A stretch of 64,000 nucleotides of DNA from Luteimonas sp. S4-F44. GTDB taxonomy: Bacteria; Pseudomonadota; Gammaproteobacteria; Xanthomonadales; Xanthomonadaceae. The position numbers were made by a program, and so were the translations under genes. This document shows positions 8,250 to 22,834 of this stretch, in pieces (the first letter of the stretch is position 1; each line of letters starts with the position of its first letter). The notes beneath the pieces are model-generated. The model was not told the DNA's origin. It saw nothing but the letters and a program-made list of their open reading frames with translations, and did not search any database. The stretch covers positions 744,001 through 808,000 of the forward strand of contig NZ_CP093340.1 in assembly GCF_022637415.1 (NCBI RefSeq). The letters are read 5' to 3'.

Positions 8250-10325
8250 GTGTCGGCAGCGGACGCCAACGGCCTGGCTGCACGCAGCCGCGAGGCGCTG
8301 GTCGAAGGCGGGCCGCTGGCTGCGCACATTCCGGCCTTCCGCCCGCGTGCGGCGCAGCAGGCGTTGGCGATGGCGGTCGGTGACGCCATCGAGCAGCGCG
8401 CCACGTTGCTGGCCGAAGCCGGCACCGGTACCGGCAAGACCTTTGCTTACCTGGTGCCGGCGCTGCTGTCGGGCCTGAAGACGATTGTCTCGACCGGAAC
8501 GCGCGCGCTGCAGGACCAGCTTTACCATCGCGACCTGCCGCGCGTGCGCGACGCGCTCGGCAGCGGTCTGCGCAGTGCGCTGCTCAAGGGGCGCGCGAAT
8601 TACCTGTGTCTGTATCGGCTGGAGCAAGCGCGTGGGGCGCCGAGGCTGGCGACGCGCGAGCAGAGCCATCAGTTCCAGCGCATCGTCGCCTGGGCCGGGC
8701 GGACCCGGCTGGGCGATGTCGCCGAACTCGACGGTCTGCCCGAGGACACGCCGCTGCTGCCGATGGTCACCTCCACTGTCGACAACTGCCTGGGCAACGA
8801 CTGCCCCTTCTGGAGCGAGTGCTTCGTGGTCCAGGCGCGCCAGCGCGCGCAGGCCGCGGATGTGGTCGTGGTCAACCACCACCTGCTGCTCGCAGATCTG
8901 GCGCTCAAACAGGAAGGCTTCGGCGAGATCCTGCCCGGCGCGCAGGCGTTCATCGTCGACGAGGCGCATCAGTTGCCCGAGCTGGCCGCGCAGTTCTTCG
9001 GCGAAAGCCTGAGTGCGCGGCCGCTGGTCGAACTGGCGCGCGACGCCGTGGCCGAGTGCCGAGACGTGCCAGGTGCGCTCCCGGTGCTGCAGCTTCCGGC
9101 ACAGACCCTCGACGGCGCGGCGCGGAGGCTGCGGATGGCGATGGACGGCTTGCCGGCGCGCGGCACCCGCTACCGGGCGCTGTACCAGCCAGCGGTCGAG
9201 GATGCGCTGCATGCGCTCGATGAAGCCTTGGTCCACCTGCGCGACGTGCTGGCGCCCTTGCGCGAGGCCTCGCCCGGGCTCGACGCCTGCCACGCCCGCG
9301 CTGCGCTGTGCCTGACCCGGCTGCGGCGCTGGAACGACGGCGCCGCGTCGGCTGCGATGTTCGACGATGCCGAGGGTACGGACGACGCCGACGCAACCGC
9401 TGCCGGAGACATCGGTGACGACAGCGTGCTGTGGTACGAACTGACGCCGCGCGGCTTTCGTCTGCAGCGCACGCCGCTGGACGTGTCGGCGCCGCTGCGT
9501 ACGCATCGCGAGGTCTCGCAGGCGGCTTGGGTGTTCACGTCGGCGACGCTGGCGGTCGACGGCAGCTTCGCGCACATCGCCAAACGGCTGGGGCTCGATG
9601 CACCGCAGACACTGCTTGCGCCGAGCCCGTTCGACTGGGCGCGCCAGGCGTTGTGCTATCTGCCGCCGCGGCTGCCCACGCCGGCCGCGCCCGTCTACAC
9701 GGCCGCGGTGGTCGACGCGCTGCTGCCGGTGCTGCATGCATCGGGCGGGCGCGCGTTCGTGCTGTTCGCCTCGCACCGCGCGCTGCGCGAGACCGCGGCG
9801 CTGTTGCGCGCCTCCACACGCTGCCCCTGGCCGCTGTTCGTGCAGGGCGAGGCGCCACGGCACGTACTGCTGCAGCGCTTTCGCGAGTCCGGCAACGGCG
9901 TGCTGCTGGGCGCGGCGAGTTTCCGCGAAGGCGTCGATGTCGCCGGCGATGCATTGAGCGTGGTGGTCATCGACAAGCTGCCCTTCGCTGCGCCCGACGA
10001 CCCGGTGTTCGAGGCGCGGCTCGATGCGATCCGCCGCGCCGGTGGCAATCCGTTCCGCGACGAGCAACTGCCGCAGGCGGTCATCGCCCTCAAGCAGGGT
10101 GTGGGCCGACTGATCCGCACCGAGGCCGATCGCGGCGTGCTGGTGCTGTGCGATCCGCGCCTGCTAGGACGCGGTTACGGCACGCTGTTCCTGGACTCGT
10201 TGCCGCCGCTGCCGCGCACGCGCGAGATCGCGGATGTCGAGACGTTCTTCGCCGCGTCACCTGCGACAATCCTTGCCGGCCAGACCGACGCCGACTTCCC
10301 GCATCCCGAATCCCAACCTTCATGA
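8250..10325 (+). CDS. yoaA: ATP-dependent helicase of the YoaA/DinG (XPD-like) family
   Basis: Superfamily 2 5'-3' DNA helicase of 691 residues. Walker A is AEAGTGTGKT at about 55-64 and the DEAH box is VDEAHQL near 236. Four cysteines (120, 180, 185, 191) sit between motifs Ia and II, where XPD-family helicases bind a 4Fe-4S cluster. C-terminal motifs include FTSATL, FVLFASHRALRE, FREGVDV and the QGVGRLIRT..D.GVLVLCDPR motif VI region. The length and absence of an exonuclease domain fit YoaA rather than the longer Gram-positive DinG. The GTG start at 8250 lies 20 bases after the preceding lipoprotein. The stop overlaps the tsaB start (ATGA). Confidence 0.93.
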   Translation: MSAADANGLAARSREALVEGGPLAAHIPAFRPRAAQQALAMAVGDAIEQRATLLAEAGTGTGKTFAYLVPALLSGLKTIVSTGTRALQDQLYHRDLPRVRDALGSGLRSALLKGRANYLCLYRLEQARGAPRLATREQSHQFQRIVAWAGRTRLGDVAELDGLPEDTPLLPMVTSTVDNCLGNDCPFWSECFVVQARQRAQAADVVVVNHHLLLADLALKQEGFGEILPGAQAFIVDEAHQLPELAAQFFGESLSARPLVELARDAVAECRDVPGALPVLQLPAQTLDGAARRLRMAMDGLPARGTRYRALYQPAVEDALHALDEALVHLRDVLAPLREASPGLDACHARAALCLTRLRRWNDGAASAAMFDDAEGTDDADATAAGDIGDDSVLWYELTPRGFRLQRTPLDVSAPLRTHREVSQAAWVFTSATLAVDGSFAHIAKRLGLDAPQTLLAPSPFDWARQALCYLPPRLPTPAAPVYTAAVVDALLPVLHASGGRAFVLFASHRALRETAALLRASTRCPWPLFVQGEAPRHVLLQRFRESGNGVLLGAASFREGVDVAGDALSVVVIDKLPFAAPDDPVFEARLDAIRRAGGNPFRDEQLPQAVIALKQGVGRLIRTEADRGVLVLCDPRLLGRGYGTLFLDSLPPLPRTREIADVETFFAASPATILAGQTDADFPHPESQPS

Positions 10326-11026
10326 AACTGCTCGCGTTCGAAACCGCCACCGAAGCCTGCTCCGTCGCCATCTGGGACGACGGCCGCGTGCTCCACCGCA
10401 GCGAGATCGCGCCGCGGCGCCATGCCGAGCTCGCGCTGCCGTGGGCCGAGGCCTTGCTGGCGGAGGCGGGGATCGCGCGCAGGCAGCTCGACGCGGTCGC
10501 GGTCAGTCGGGGGCCGGGCGCGTTCACCGGCGTGCGCCTGGGCATCGCGTTGGTGCAGGGCGTGGCGCTGGCGCTCGATCGCCCGGTCGTCGCCGTCTCG
10601 ACGCTGGCCGTGCTCGCAGTGCGCGCCGGCGCAGGCGAGGGCGCGCACGTGCTCGCGGCGATCGATGCGCGCATGGGCGAGGTCTACCGGGCCGCGTTCA
10701 CGATGCGTGCCGACGGGCCGGAGGCGGTGTCCGACGAGCGCGTCGGTGCGCCCGACACGATCGCGTTGCCGGGTACGGGCGAAGCCTGGCATGGCGTCGG
10801 CACCGGCTTCGGCGTCGCCGACAGCGTGCTCGCGGCCCGCCTGGGCGCGTCCCCGGCGCGGATCGACGCGACCGCGTTGCCGCAGGCGGCCGATCTGGCC
10901 GCCCTGGCGGCGGCTGCGTTCGCCCGCGGCGAGGCAGTCGCACCGGAGCGGGTCGAACCGGCCTATCTGCGCAACGATGTCGCGCTGACGCTGGCCCAGC
11001 AGCAGGCGCGCCGCGCAGCGCGTTGA
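10322..11026 (+). CDS. tsaB: tRNA threonylcarbamoyladenosine biosynthesis protein TsaB
   Basis: ASKHA-fold partner of TsaD, needed for the t6A37 modification of ANN-decoding tRNAs; 234 residues, the expected size. It begins MKLLAFETATEACSVAI and has HAELALPWAE.LL, the VSRGPGAFTGVRLGIALVQG signature and AIDARMGEVYRAAF. The ATG at 10322 overlaps the yoaA stop by four bases; pairing of yoaA-type helicases with tsaB is common in gammaproteobacteria. TsaB itself lacks catalytic activity and works in a cytoplasmic complex with TsaD and TsaE, whose genes are not in this window. Confidence 0.96.
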   Translation: MKLLAFETATEACSVAIWDDGRVLHRSEIAPRRHAELALPWAEALLAEAGIARRQLDAVAVSRGPGAFTGVRLGIALVQGVALALDRPVVAVSTLAVLAVRAGAGEGAHVLAAIDARMGEVYRAAFTMRADGPEAVSDERVGAPDTIALPGTGEAWHGVGTGFGVADSVLAARLGASPARIDATALPQAADLAALAAAAFARGEAVAPERVEPAYLRNDVALTLAQQQARRAAR

Positions 11027-11072
11027 GCGGAACCACGGGCGTCTGCGACTGTCCTATCCTGAGTCCACCCCC

Positions 11073-11735
11073 ATGCGGAAGCCGACCATGTCCTCGCCGT
11101 CGCCTGCAGGTGCTCGCCCATCGTCCACCGTGCGTCGCGCCGGGCGTCTGCGCGGCTGGCTGCGTCGCGAGGGGTTGCCGCTGGTCGTCCTGCTTGGTCT
11201 GTTGCTGATCGCACGCTCGTCGCTGGCCAACCACTATCACGTGCCCAGCGGCTCGATGACGCCGACGCTCCAGCCGGGCGACCGCGTGGTCGTCGACATG
11301 CGCGCCTACGGCCTGCGGGTGCCCTTCACCGAGTGGATCCTCTGGCCGGGCGACCGCCCGGCACGCGGAGACGTGGTCGTATTCCGGTCGCCGGCCGACG
11401 GCATCCGGCTCATCAAGCGGGTCGTTGCCACCGGCGGCGACCGGGTCGATCTCGTCGACGGCCACCTGTCGATCAACGGGGTCGCGCTCGCGCCGGTGGC
11501 CGGCGCGCCCGAGGATTTCGGCACCCGCCAGGCGGTGCTCGACCTGGCAGACGGCGGGGGGCCGGATATCCACGGGCTGCGGGTGCCGGCGGGTCATGTC
11601 CTGGTGCTCGGCGACCATCGCGGCGCGAGCCTCGACGGCCGCTGGTTCGGCGTGGTGCCCAGCGACGCGATCTACGGCCAGGCCCGCGGCGTGTTCTGGC
11701 GGCGGGGCGAAGGCCCGGGCTGGACCCCGCTGTAA
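11073..11735 (+). CDS. lepB: Signal peptidase I
   Basis: Serine/lysine-dyad leader peptidase of 220 residues. One N-terminal membrane segment (about 35-52, LPLVVLLGLLLIA) is followed at once by the catalytic box HVPSGSMTPTL with Ser61, then R.IKRVVATGGDRV carrying Lys115, and the conserved VLGDHRGASLDGRWFG box near the C-terminus. It is shorter than E. coli LepB, which has two membrane segments, so it may be a secondary signal peptidase of the S26A family. An alternative ATG at 11088 would remove five residues. It lies 46 bases after tsaB; no transcription terminator with a T-run is obvious before the convergent tonB-like gene. Confidence 0.93.
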   Translation: MRKPTMSSPSPAGARPSSTVRRAGRLRGWLRREGLPLVVLLGLLLIARSSLANHYHVPSGSMTPTLQPGDRVVVDMRAYGLRVPFTEWILWPGDRPARGDVVVFRSPADGIRLIKRVVATGGDRVDLVDGHLSINGVALAPVAGAPEDFGTRQAVLDLADGGGPDIHGLRVPAGHVLVLGDHRGASLDGRWFGVVPSDAIYGQARGVFWRRGEGPGWTPL

Positions 11736-11871
11736 CTGTTCCCGGCCGCAGACGGCACACGCCACGCCCACGTCGCCGGGCGCCCTGCGCCTCGAGATGC
11801 AGCCGCGCGATAGGCCAGGCGCGGCCTAAGCGAGCGCGGACCCATTCGATCGGGCGCGGCGCTGTGCGCCG
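11736..11871. other. Intergenic gap between convergent lepB and tonB-like genes
   Basis: The 136 bases contain no credible ORF. Short GC inverted repeats are present (for example CGGCGC-TGT-GCGCCG near 11857-11871), but none is followed by a T-run on either strand, so a Rho-independent terminator cannot be claimed. Confidence 0.4.
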
Positions 11872-12741
11872 TCAGTCGTCCACCAGGGCGCCACCGGGCA
11901 GGAAGTTCCAACTGCGGGTGACGTGCAGGATGTCGATCTGTTCGTCGGTCGGCGGCAACGGTGGATAGGGCTCGGCGAGCCGGGCGATCCGCAGCGCGGC
12001 GTCGTCGAGCAGGGGCACGCCGCTGCTGCGGATGACGTCGGCACGTTCGACCGAACCGTCGCGGCGGATCGCCACGCTGATGACCAGGCGGCCGGCCAGG
12101 CCCCGTCGGCGGGCCTCGTCGGGGTAGTTGAGGTTGCCCACGCGCTCCACCCGGTCCACCCATTGCCGCAGGTACGTGGCGTAGACGTACTCCTGGGTGC
12201 TGGCGGACACGAATTTGCGCTTGGGCCGGCGCGCGTAGCGCTCCGAACGCAGGTGGATCTCGGCGGCCAGTCGCGCCATCTCCAGGTCGCGTTCGACCCG
12301 TTCTGGGCCGGGCGGCAAGGTGCGGCGATCGGCCTGGGGCGTGGGATCGGGGCTCGGTACACGGGTCTGGCCGCGGGCACTGGCGACGACGCGCTCGCGC
12401 GGCGGCGGCTGGGTGTCGGGCGATTGCGCACGCAGCGGGCGTGGCGCGACGCCGGCTTCGGGCTGCGGCAGCAAGCCCGGCCGCGGCTCGCGCGGTCGCA
12501 GGCTGCGCGTGTCCTCACCGCCGCCCTGGTGGCTGGCCTGCGCGAGGAAATCGGCCTGCGCCTGGGTCAGCGGACTCGTGGTCTCGGTCAGGATCACGTC
12601 CAGCGTCGGCATCACCGGCGCGGCCTCTTCGGTCGAAAAGCCGATGCCCAGCACCAGCAGCCCATGCACCAGCAGCGACAGCGCCAGCGTCGCGCCCAGG
12701 CGCGCGTCGTCGCCGATCCGCGGCGGCGACACGACGGTCAC
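11872..12741 (-). CDS. TonB-family protein upstream of gshB/pil-chp (TonB3-like)
   Basis: Protein of 289 residues with an uncleaved N-terminal anchor (about 17-36, LGATLALSLLVHGLLVLG), a long Pro/Arg-rich periplasmic linker and a C-terminal TonB domain from about 195. The domain shows YLRQWVDRVERVGNLNYPDEARRRGLAGRLVISVAI and SSGVPLLDDAALRIARLAEPYPPLP. TonB proteins couple proton-motive force to outer-membrane receptors. The position, divergent from pilG with gshB between, equals that of tonB3 in Pseudomonas aeruginosa, where it is linked to twitching motility. The shared role is an inference from synteny. No exbB/exbD lies in the window. The stop is about 136 bases from lepB, and gshB lies 59 bases upstream on the same strand. 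Confidence 0.9.
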   Translation of the reverse strand: MTVVSPPRIGDDARLGATLALSLLVHGLLVLGIGFSTEEAAPVMPTLDVILTETTSPLTQAQADFLAQASHQGGGEDTRSLRPREPRPGLLPQPEAGVAPRPLRAQSPDTQPPPRERVVASARGQTRVPSPDPTPQADRRTLPPGPERVERDLEMARLAAEIHLRSERYARRPKRKFVSASTQEYVYATYLRQWVDRVERVGNLNYPDEARRRGLAGRLVISVAIRRDGSVERADVIRSSGVPLLDDAALRIARLAEPYPPLPPTDEQIDILHVTRSWNFLPGGALVDD

Positions 12742-12800
12742 GGCCTGGCGTCGCCGGCGCTAGCGACGCGCATCCGGGGCGATCCGGGACCTGGCCCGTG

Positions 12801-13742
12801 TCATCCGCGCTCGATCGCGTCGAACAACTGCCCGGCGATGTTCAGGCCGAACTGCGCGTCGAGCTCGCGCACGCAAGTCGGACTGGTGACGTTGACCTCG
12901 GTCAGCCAATCGCCGATCACGTCCAGGCCGACGAAGCGCATGCCGCGCGCGGCAAGCGTCGGGCCGACCTGGGCGGCGATCCAGCGGTCGCGCTCGCTCA
13001 GCGGCCGGCCTTCGCCACGACCACCGGCGGCCAGGTTGCCGCGGAACTCGTCGCCCTGCGGGATCCGTGCCAGGCAATAGTCCACCGGCACGCCGTCGAT
13101 CAGCAGGATGCGCTTGTCGCCGTCGACGATCTCCGGCAGATAGCGCTGCGCCATCGCCAGCCGGCGGCCGCCGTCGGTCAGCGTCTCGAGGATCACGTTG
13201 AGGTTCGGGTCGCCGGCCGCGGCGCGGAAGATCGAGCGTCCGCCCATGCCGTCGAGCGGCTTGAGGACTGCCTGGCCGTGCTCGGCGACGAAGGCCTTGA
13301 GCGCGGCTGCATCGCGGGCGACCCGCGTCGGCGGGCAACACTGCGGGAACGCCAGTGCGCCGAGCTTCTCGTTCATGTCGCGCAGGCCCTGCGGATCGTT
13401 GACGATCCGCGCACCCTGGCGCTGGGCGACGCTGAGGATCTGGGTGTCGTTGACGAACTCCGGGTCGACCGGCGGATCTTTGCGCATCAGCACCACGTCG
13501 CCCTCGCCGAAGCGATGCACAGACGGGGCGCCGAGGCTGAACCAGTCGCTGGGGTCGTCGCGCACGGTCAACGGCGCCAGTGTCGCGACCGCGTCGCCAC
13601 CGTCCATGCCCAGGGCACCGGGCAGCACGTACTGCAGGTGGTGCCCGCGCCGCTGCGCCTCGAGCAGCATCGCGAATGTCGTGTCCTTGGCGATCCGGAT
13701 CGACCCGATCGGGTCCATCACCACGACGACGTTCAGCGACAT
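12801..13742 (-). CDS. gshB: Glutathione synthetase
   Basis: ATP-grasp enzyme of 313 residues joining gamma-glutamylcysteine and glycine. It has the typical start VVVVMDPIGSIRIAKDTTFAMLLEAQRRGH, then VLMRKDPPVDPEFV, NDPQGLRDMNEKL, VLKPLDGMGGRSIF and C-terminal GLDVIGDWLTEVNVTSPTCVREL, all conserved in proteobacterial GshB. Length is normal. It is divergent from pilG, with a 160-base spacer that must hold both promoters, and probably forms an operon with the downstream tonB-like gene. Confidence 0.97.
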   Translation of the reverse strand: MSLNVVVVMDPIGSIRIAKDTTFAMLLEAQRRGHHLQYVLPGALGMDGGDAVATLAPLTVRDDPSDWFSLGAPSVHRFGEGDVVLMRKDPPVDPEFVNDTQILSVAQRQGARIVNDPQGLRDMNEKLGALAFPQCCPPTRVARDAAALKAFVAEHGQAVLKPLDGMGGRSIFRAAAGDPNLNVILETLTDGGRRLAMAQRYLPEIVDGDKRILLIDGVPVDYCLARIPQGDEFRGNLAAGGRGEGRPLSERDRWIAAQVGPTLAARGMRFVGLDVIGDWLTEVNVTSPTCVRELDAQFGLNIAGQLFDAIERG

Positions 13743-13819
13743 ACCGGCATCCGCGCAAGGGGGAAAGCCGGCATGTTAGCAGGGCCTTTCCGGCGCACCC
13801 GGCACCGGTGCGTGTACGC

Positions 13820-13850
13820 TTGACAGCCCAGCGGCCGGCTGGGATATAAC
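13820..13850 (+). promoter_or_regulatory. Candidate sigma-70 promoter of the pil-chp operon
   Basis: In the gshB/pilG divergent spacer a perfect TTGACA (13820-13825) is followed 19 bases later by TATAAC (13845-13850); reading ATATAA at 13844 gives an 18-base spacer. Such AT-rich hexamers are rare in this GC-rich sequence. It points toward pilG, whose ATG is 53 bases downstream. Confidence 0.5.
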
Positions 13851-13902
13851 TCCGCGATGCTGCGGCGCCGGACCGGCGCGTCGGGCAGGGGACAGCAACC
13901 GC

Positions 13903-14307
13903 ATGAGCAGTGACGACAGACCGTCCACCGGATGCCTCGACGGCCTGCGGGTGATGGTGATCGACGATTCGAAGACCATTCGACGGACCGCCGAGACGCT
14001 GCTCCGCCGTGAAGGCGCCGACGTGGTGACCGCGGTCGACGGCTTCGAGGCCCTGGCCAAGATCGTCGAGCACGCACCGCAGGTCATCTTCGTCGATGTG
14101 ATGATGCCCCGGCTCGACGGCTACCAGACCTGCGCGTTGATCAAGAACAACCGGCGCTTCTGCACGACACCGGTCATCATGCTCTCGTCCAAGGACGGGT
14201 TGTTCGACAAGGCGCGTGGCCGGATCGTCGGTGCCGACGAATACGTCACCAAGCCGTTCACGCGCGAGGAACTGCTCAATGCGATCCGTCACCACGTCAA
14301 CGCCTGA
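13903..14307 (+). CDS. pilG: Twitching motility response regulator PilG
   Basis: Stand-alone CheY-like receiver of 134 residues. It has the acidic pair in VMVIDDSKTIRRTAE, the phosphoacceptor Asp65 in VIFVDVMMPRLDGYQTC, the switch Ser/Thr in IMLSSKDGLFDKARG and Lys117 in YVTKPF. The insertion RFCTTPVIML and the DGLFDKARGRIVGADEY segment are characteristic of PilG. It is the output of the Chp pathway that promotes pilus extension and, in Pseudomonas, cAMP synthesis. First gene of an operon with tight spacing through 24595. Confidence 0.97.
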   Translation: MSSDDRPSTGCLDGLRVMVIDDSKTIRRTAETLLRREGADVVTAVDGFEALAKIVEHAPQVIFVDVMMPRLDGYQTCALIKNNRRFCTTPVIMLSSKDGLFDKARGRIVGADEYVTKPFTREELLNAIRHHVNA

Positions 14308-14317
14308 GGGGAAAGGC

Positions 14318-14683
14318 ATGGCCCGCATCCTGTTGATCGAGGACTCGCCCACCGACACCGCGGTGCTGACCCAGTGGCTGGAGCGGCACGGCTACGAAGT
14401 GCTGGCGGCCGCCAACGCCGAGGACGGCATCGCGTTGTGCCACAGCGAGCGCCCCGACCTGGTGCTGATGGACGTCGTGCTGCCGGGCATGAGCGGCTTC
14501 CAGGCCACCCGCGCGCTGGTGCGCGACCCGCAGACGGCGACCATCCCGGTGGTGATCGTCAGTACCAAGGGCATGGAGACCGACCGCATGTGGGGCCTGC
14601 GCCAGGGGGCGAAGGGCTATCTGGTCAAGCCGCCGACCGAAGGGGCGTTGATCGCGCAGATCCGCCAGGTGCTGGGCGGGTGA
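14318..14683 (+). CDS. pilH: Twitching motility response regulator PilH
   Basis: Receiver-only protein of 121 residues with MARILLIEDSPTD, Asp52 in DLVLMDVVLPGMSGFQATR, VIVSTKGMETDRMWGLRQGAKGYLVKPP. ATG 14318 is preceded by AGGGGAAAGG, which decides the start. PilH is the second CheY-like output of the Pil-Chp system, thought to oppose PilG or serve as a phosphate sink and to affect pilus retraction. It lies 10 bases after pilG; its stop overlaps the pilI GTG (GTGA). Confidence 0.96.
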   Translation: MARILLIEDSPTDTAVLTQWLERHGYEVLAAANAEDGIALCHSERPDLVLMDVVLPGMSGFQATRALVRDPQTATIPVVIVSTKGMETDRMWGLRQGAKGYLVKPPTEGALIAQIRQVLGG

Positions 14684-15243
14684 ATGCCGCGGCGCCCGAC
14701 CTCGCGACACCGGCGCCGGAGGCGTTCGCGCTGCTGGCCGACTACGAGCGACGCAGCCTGGCGCACGTCGTCGGGCTGCCCGAACAGTTGGACGCGCCTG
14801 GCCTATGGCGCGGCGTGGGCTATCGCGTCGGCCGCCGGCTGCTGGCCTCGGCCTTCGACGAGGTCGTCGAGATCCTGACGATGCCGCCGATCACGCCCGT
14901 TCCCGGCGCCCAGCCGTGGATGCTCGGGGTGGGCAACGTGCGCGGCGCTCTGCTGCCGATCGTCGATCTGCGCCAGTTCCTGGAAGGCGAGCGCAGTGCG
15001 GCCCAGGACGGGCAGCGGATGCTGCTGGTCCGCCAGCCCGGCGGCGATGTCGCGGTGACGATCGACGCCCTGTTCGGCCAGCGCAGCTTCCTGGAGCAGG
15101 ACCAGGTACCCGCCGACCCGATCGCCACGGGGCGCTATGCGCACTTCGTCGATCGCGCCTACGCGCAGGCCGGCGCGGTCTGGGGCGTCTTCAGCCTCGA
15201 CCGTTTGGTCCGCACGCCCGAGTTCAGACATGCCGCGGCCTGA
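14680..15243 (+). CDS. pilI: CheW-like coupling protein PilI
   Basis: CheW-domain adaptor of 187 residues that links the PilJ receptor to the PilL kinase. The GTG at 14680 overlaps the pilH stop by four bases. Conserved CheW features include ASAFDEVVEILTMPPITPVPGAQPWMLGVGNVRGALLPIVDLRQFL, which forms the beta-barrel core. It lies within the pilG-chpC operon and 36 bases before pilJ. It has an N-terminal extension of about 40 residues before the CheW fold, as in other PilI proteins. Confidence 0.95.
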   Translation: MNAAAPDLATPAPEAFALLADYERRSLAHVVGLPEQLDAPGLWRGVGYRVGRRLLASAFDEVVEILTMPPITPVPGAQPWMLGVGNVRGALLPIVDLRQFLEGERSAAQDGQRMLLVRQPGGDVAVTIDALFGQRSFLEQDQVPADPIATGRYAHFVDRAYAQAGAVWGVFSLDRLVRTPEFRHAAA

Positions 15244-15279
15244 CGCCGTGGCGCGCACCACGATCAGGAAACGCAACAC

Positions 15280-17301
15280 ATGAGCACAGTGGTCGATCCC
15301 AGCGCAGGCAAGCGGCGCATTCTCGGCACGAACTTCTGGGTCGCGATGATGATCGTCGCCGGTATGATCCTCGTCCTCAACACCGGCTACGGCACCTGGC
15401 GCGCCGCTCAGCTCGGCAGTGCCAGCCTCTCGGCGTCGAACCTGCGCGTGGACAGCCAGCGGCTGGCCAACCAAGGCTCGGAAGCGGCGCGTGGCAATGC
15501 GGTCGCATTCGCGGCGTTCAACGCCACCCGGGCGCAGATCGAGCGCGACATCCGCCAGCTCGAAGAGCGCTACGGCAGCACCGCGGGCGTGTCCGGTCCG
15601 ATCCGCAAAGTCGCCACGACCTGGGAGCCGCTGAGCGCAAGCGCGGCGCGGCTGGCCGACGGCGAAGCGGCGGTCACCGCGTTCGCCGGCCACGCCGAGC
15701 GTTTCAGCCAGCGCGTGCCGCAATTGCAGGCGCTGCTTGACGAACTGGTGCGGGCGATGTCGAGCAGCGGCTCGCCGTCCTCGCAGGTGTACATGGCGCT
15801 GCGCCAGGTGGTGATCGCCGGCGACATGGCGCGTCGGGTGACCGAAGTGCAGGCCGGCGGCGCGGTCGCCACGGTCGCCGGTCAGGGACTGCGCCGGAAC
15901 GTCGAGGATTTCCAGCAAGTGATGAGCGGCCTGCGCGAAGGCGACTCGGCGCGCGAACTGCAGGCGCTGACCAACGGCAACGCGCTCGCGGCGCTGGCAC
16001 GGGCCGACGAGGCATGGGCGCAGATGCGCACGGATCTGGAGGCGATCCTGGCCAGCAGTGAGCCGCTGTTCCAGGCCCAGGCGGCGGCCGGCGAGCTGGT
16101 GGCCGGCTCCGACCGGCTACTCGAAGACAGCGAAGCGCTGTTCAACGCCTTCACCGCCTTCGGCTCGCTGCACGACCGCAGCCTGCTCGGCAACGTCTGG
16201 GTCAGCATCGTCGCCGGTCTGCTGGCACTGGCCGCGATCGCCGGCCTGGTGACCGAGCTCAATCGTGCCCAGCGCCGGCGCTACGAAACCTCGCTGGAAC
16301 TCAACAACCGCAACCAGGAAGCGATCATGCGCCTGCTCGACGAAATGGGCGCGCTCGCCGAGGGCGACCTGACCGTCAAGGCCTCGGTCACCGAGGACAT
16401 CACCGGCGCGATCGCCGACTCGATCAACAACGCGATCGAGCAGTTGCGCAGCCTCGTGCAGACCATCAACGACACCTCGGTGCAGGTCGCCTCGAGCGCC
16501 CAGGAAACCCGCGCCACCGCGATGCATCTTGCCGAGGCCGCCGAACACCAGGCGCACGAGATCAATTCGGCCACCGACCGCATCAACGAGATCGCCGTCA
16601 GCATCGATCAGGTCTCGCGCAATTCCTCTGAATCGGCCGACGTCGCCCAGCGCTCGGTGCGCATCGCGACCAAGGGCGCCGGCGTGGTGCGCGAGACGAT
16701 TGCAGGCATGGATTCGATCCGCGACCAGATCCAGGAAACCTCCAAGCGCATCAAGCGTCTGGGCGAGAGCTCGCAGGAGATCGGCTCGATCGTCGAGTTG
16801 ATCACCGATATTTCCGAGCAGACCAACATCCTGGCACTCAACGCCGCGATCCAGGCCGCCTCGGCCGGCGAGGCGGGTCGGGGCTTTGCGGTGGTCGCCG
16901 ACGAAGTGCAGCGGCTGGCCGAGCGCGCGACCAGCGCCACGCGCCGCATCGAGACCCTGGTGCAGACCATCCAGTCCGATACCAACGAGGCGGTCACGTC
17001 GATGGAGCAGACGACCTCCGAGGTCGTCGCAGGTGCGCGGCTGGCCGAGGACGCCGGCACCGCGCTGGGCGAGATCGAGAGCGTGTCGACGAGCCTGGCC
17101 GACCTCATCGAGGGCATCTCCTCGGCCGCGCAGCAGCAGTCCTCGGCCGCGACCAATATCACCGAGGCCATGCACACGATCCAGTCGATCACCGCGCAGA
17201 CATCGCGCGGCGCCAGCCAGACGGCCGAGTCGATCGGCAATCTGGCCCAGCTCGCCGCCGACCTGCGCCGCTCGGTCGCCGACTTCAAGCTGCCGACCTG
17301 A
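15280..17301 (+). CDS. pilJ: Type IV pilus methyl-accepting chemotaxis protein PilJ
   Basis: Receptor of 673 residues. The first membrane helix is at about 16-38 ([15 protein letters not shown]), a largely helical periplasmic region at about 40-300 carries two PilJ-type four-helix modules, and a second membrane helix lies at about 306-326 ([17 protein letters not shown]). A HAMP-like stretch leads to the signalling domain with the hairpin tip [36 protein letters not shown]. The protein ends ...ADFKLPT, without a CheR-docking pentapeptide. It feeds the PilI-PilL kinase complex and in Pseudomonas senses pilin or surface contact. The operon lacks a pilK methyltransferase gene, so adaptation of PilJ here is uncertain. 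Confidence 0.96.
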   Translation: MSTVVDPSAGKRRILGTNFWVAMMIVAGMILVLNTGYGTWRAAQLGSASLSASNLRVDSQRLANQGSEAARGNAVAFAAFNATRAQIERDIRQLEERYGSTAGVSGPIRKVATTWEPLSASAARLADGEAAVTAFAGHAERFSQRVPQLQALLDELVRAMSSSGSPSSQVYMALRQVVIAGDMARRVTEVQAGGAVATVAGQGLRRNVEDFQQVMSGLREGDSARELQALTNGNALAALARADEAWAQMRTDLEAILASSEPLFQAQAAAGELVAGSDRLLEDSEALFNAFTAFGSLHDRSLLGNVWVSIVAGLLALAAIAGLVTELNRAQRRRYETSLELNNRNQEAIMRLLDEMGALAEGDLTVKASVTEDITGAIADSINNAIEQLRSLVQTINDTSVQVASSAQETRATAMHLAEAAEHQAHEINSATDRINEIAVSIDQVSRNSSESADVAQRSVRIATKGAGVVRETIAGMDSIRDQIQETSKRIKRLGESSQEIGSIVELITDISEQTNILALNAAIQAASAGEAGRGFAVVADEVQRLAERATSATRRIETLVQTIQSDTNEAVTSMEQTTSEVVAGARLAEDAGTALGEIESVSTSLADLIEGISSAAQQQSSAATNITEAMHTIQSITAQTSRGASQTAESIGNLAQLAADLRRSVADFKLPT

Positions 17302-17320
17302 GCCGGACACGGACGGACGC

Positions 17321-22826
<5,506 letters not shown>

Positions 22827-22834
<8 letters not shown>
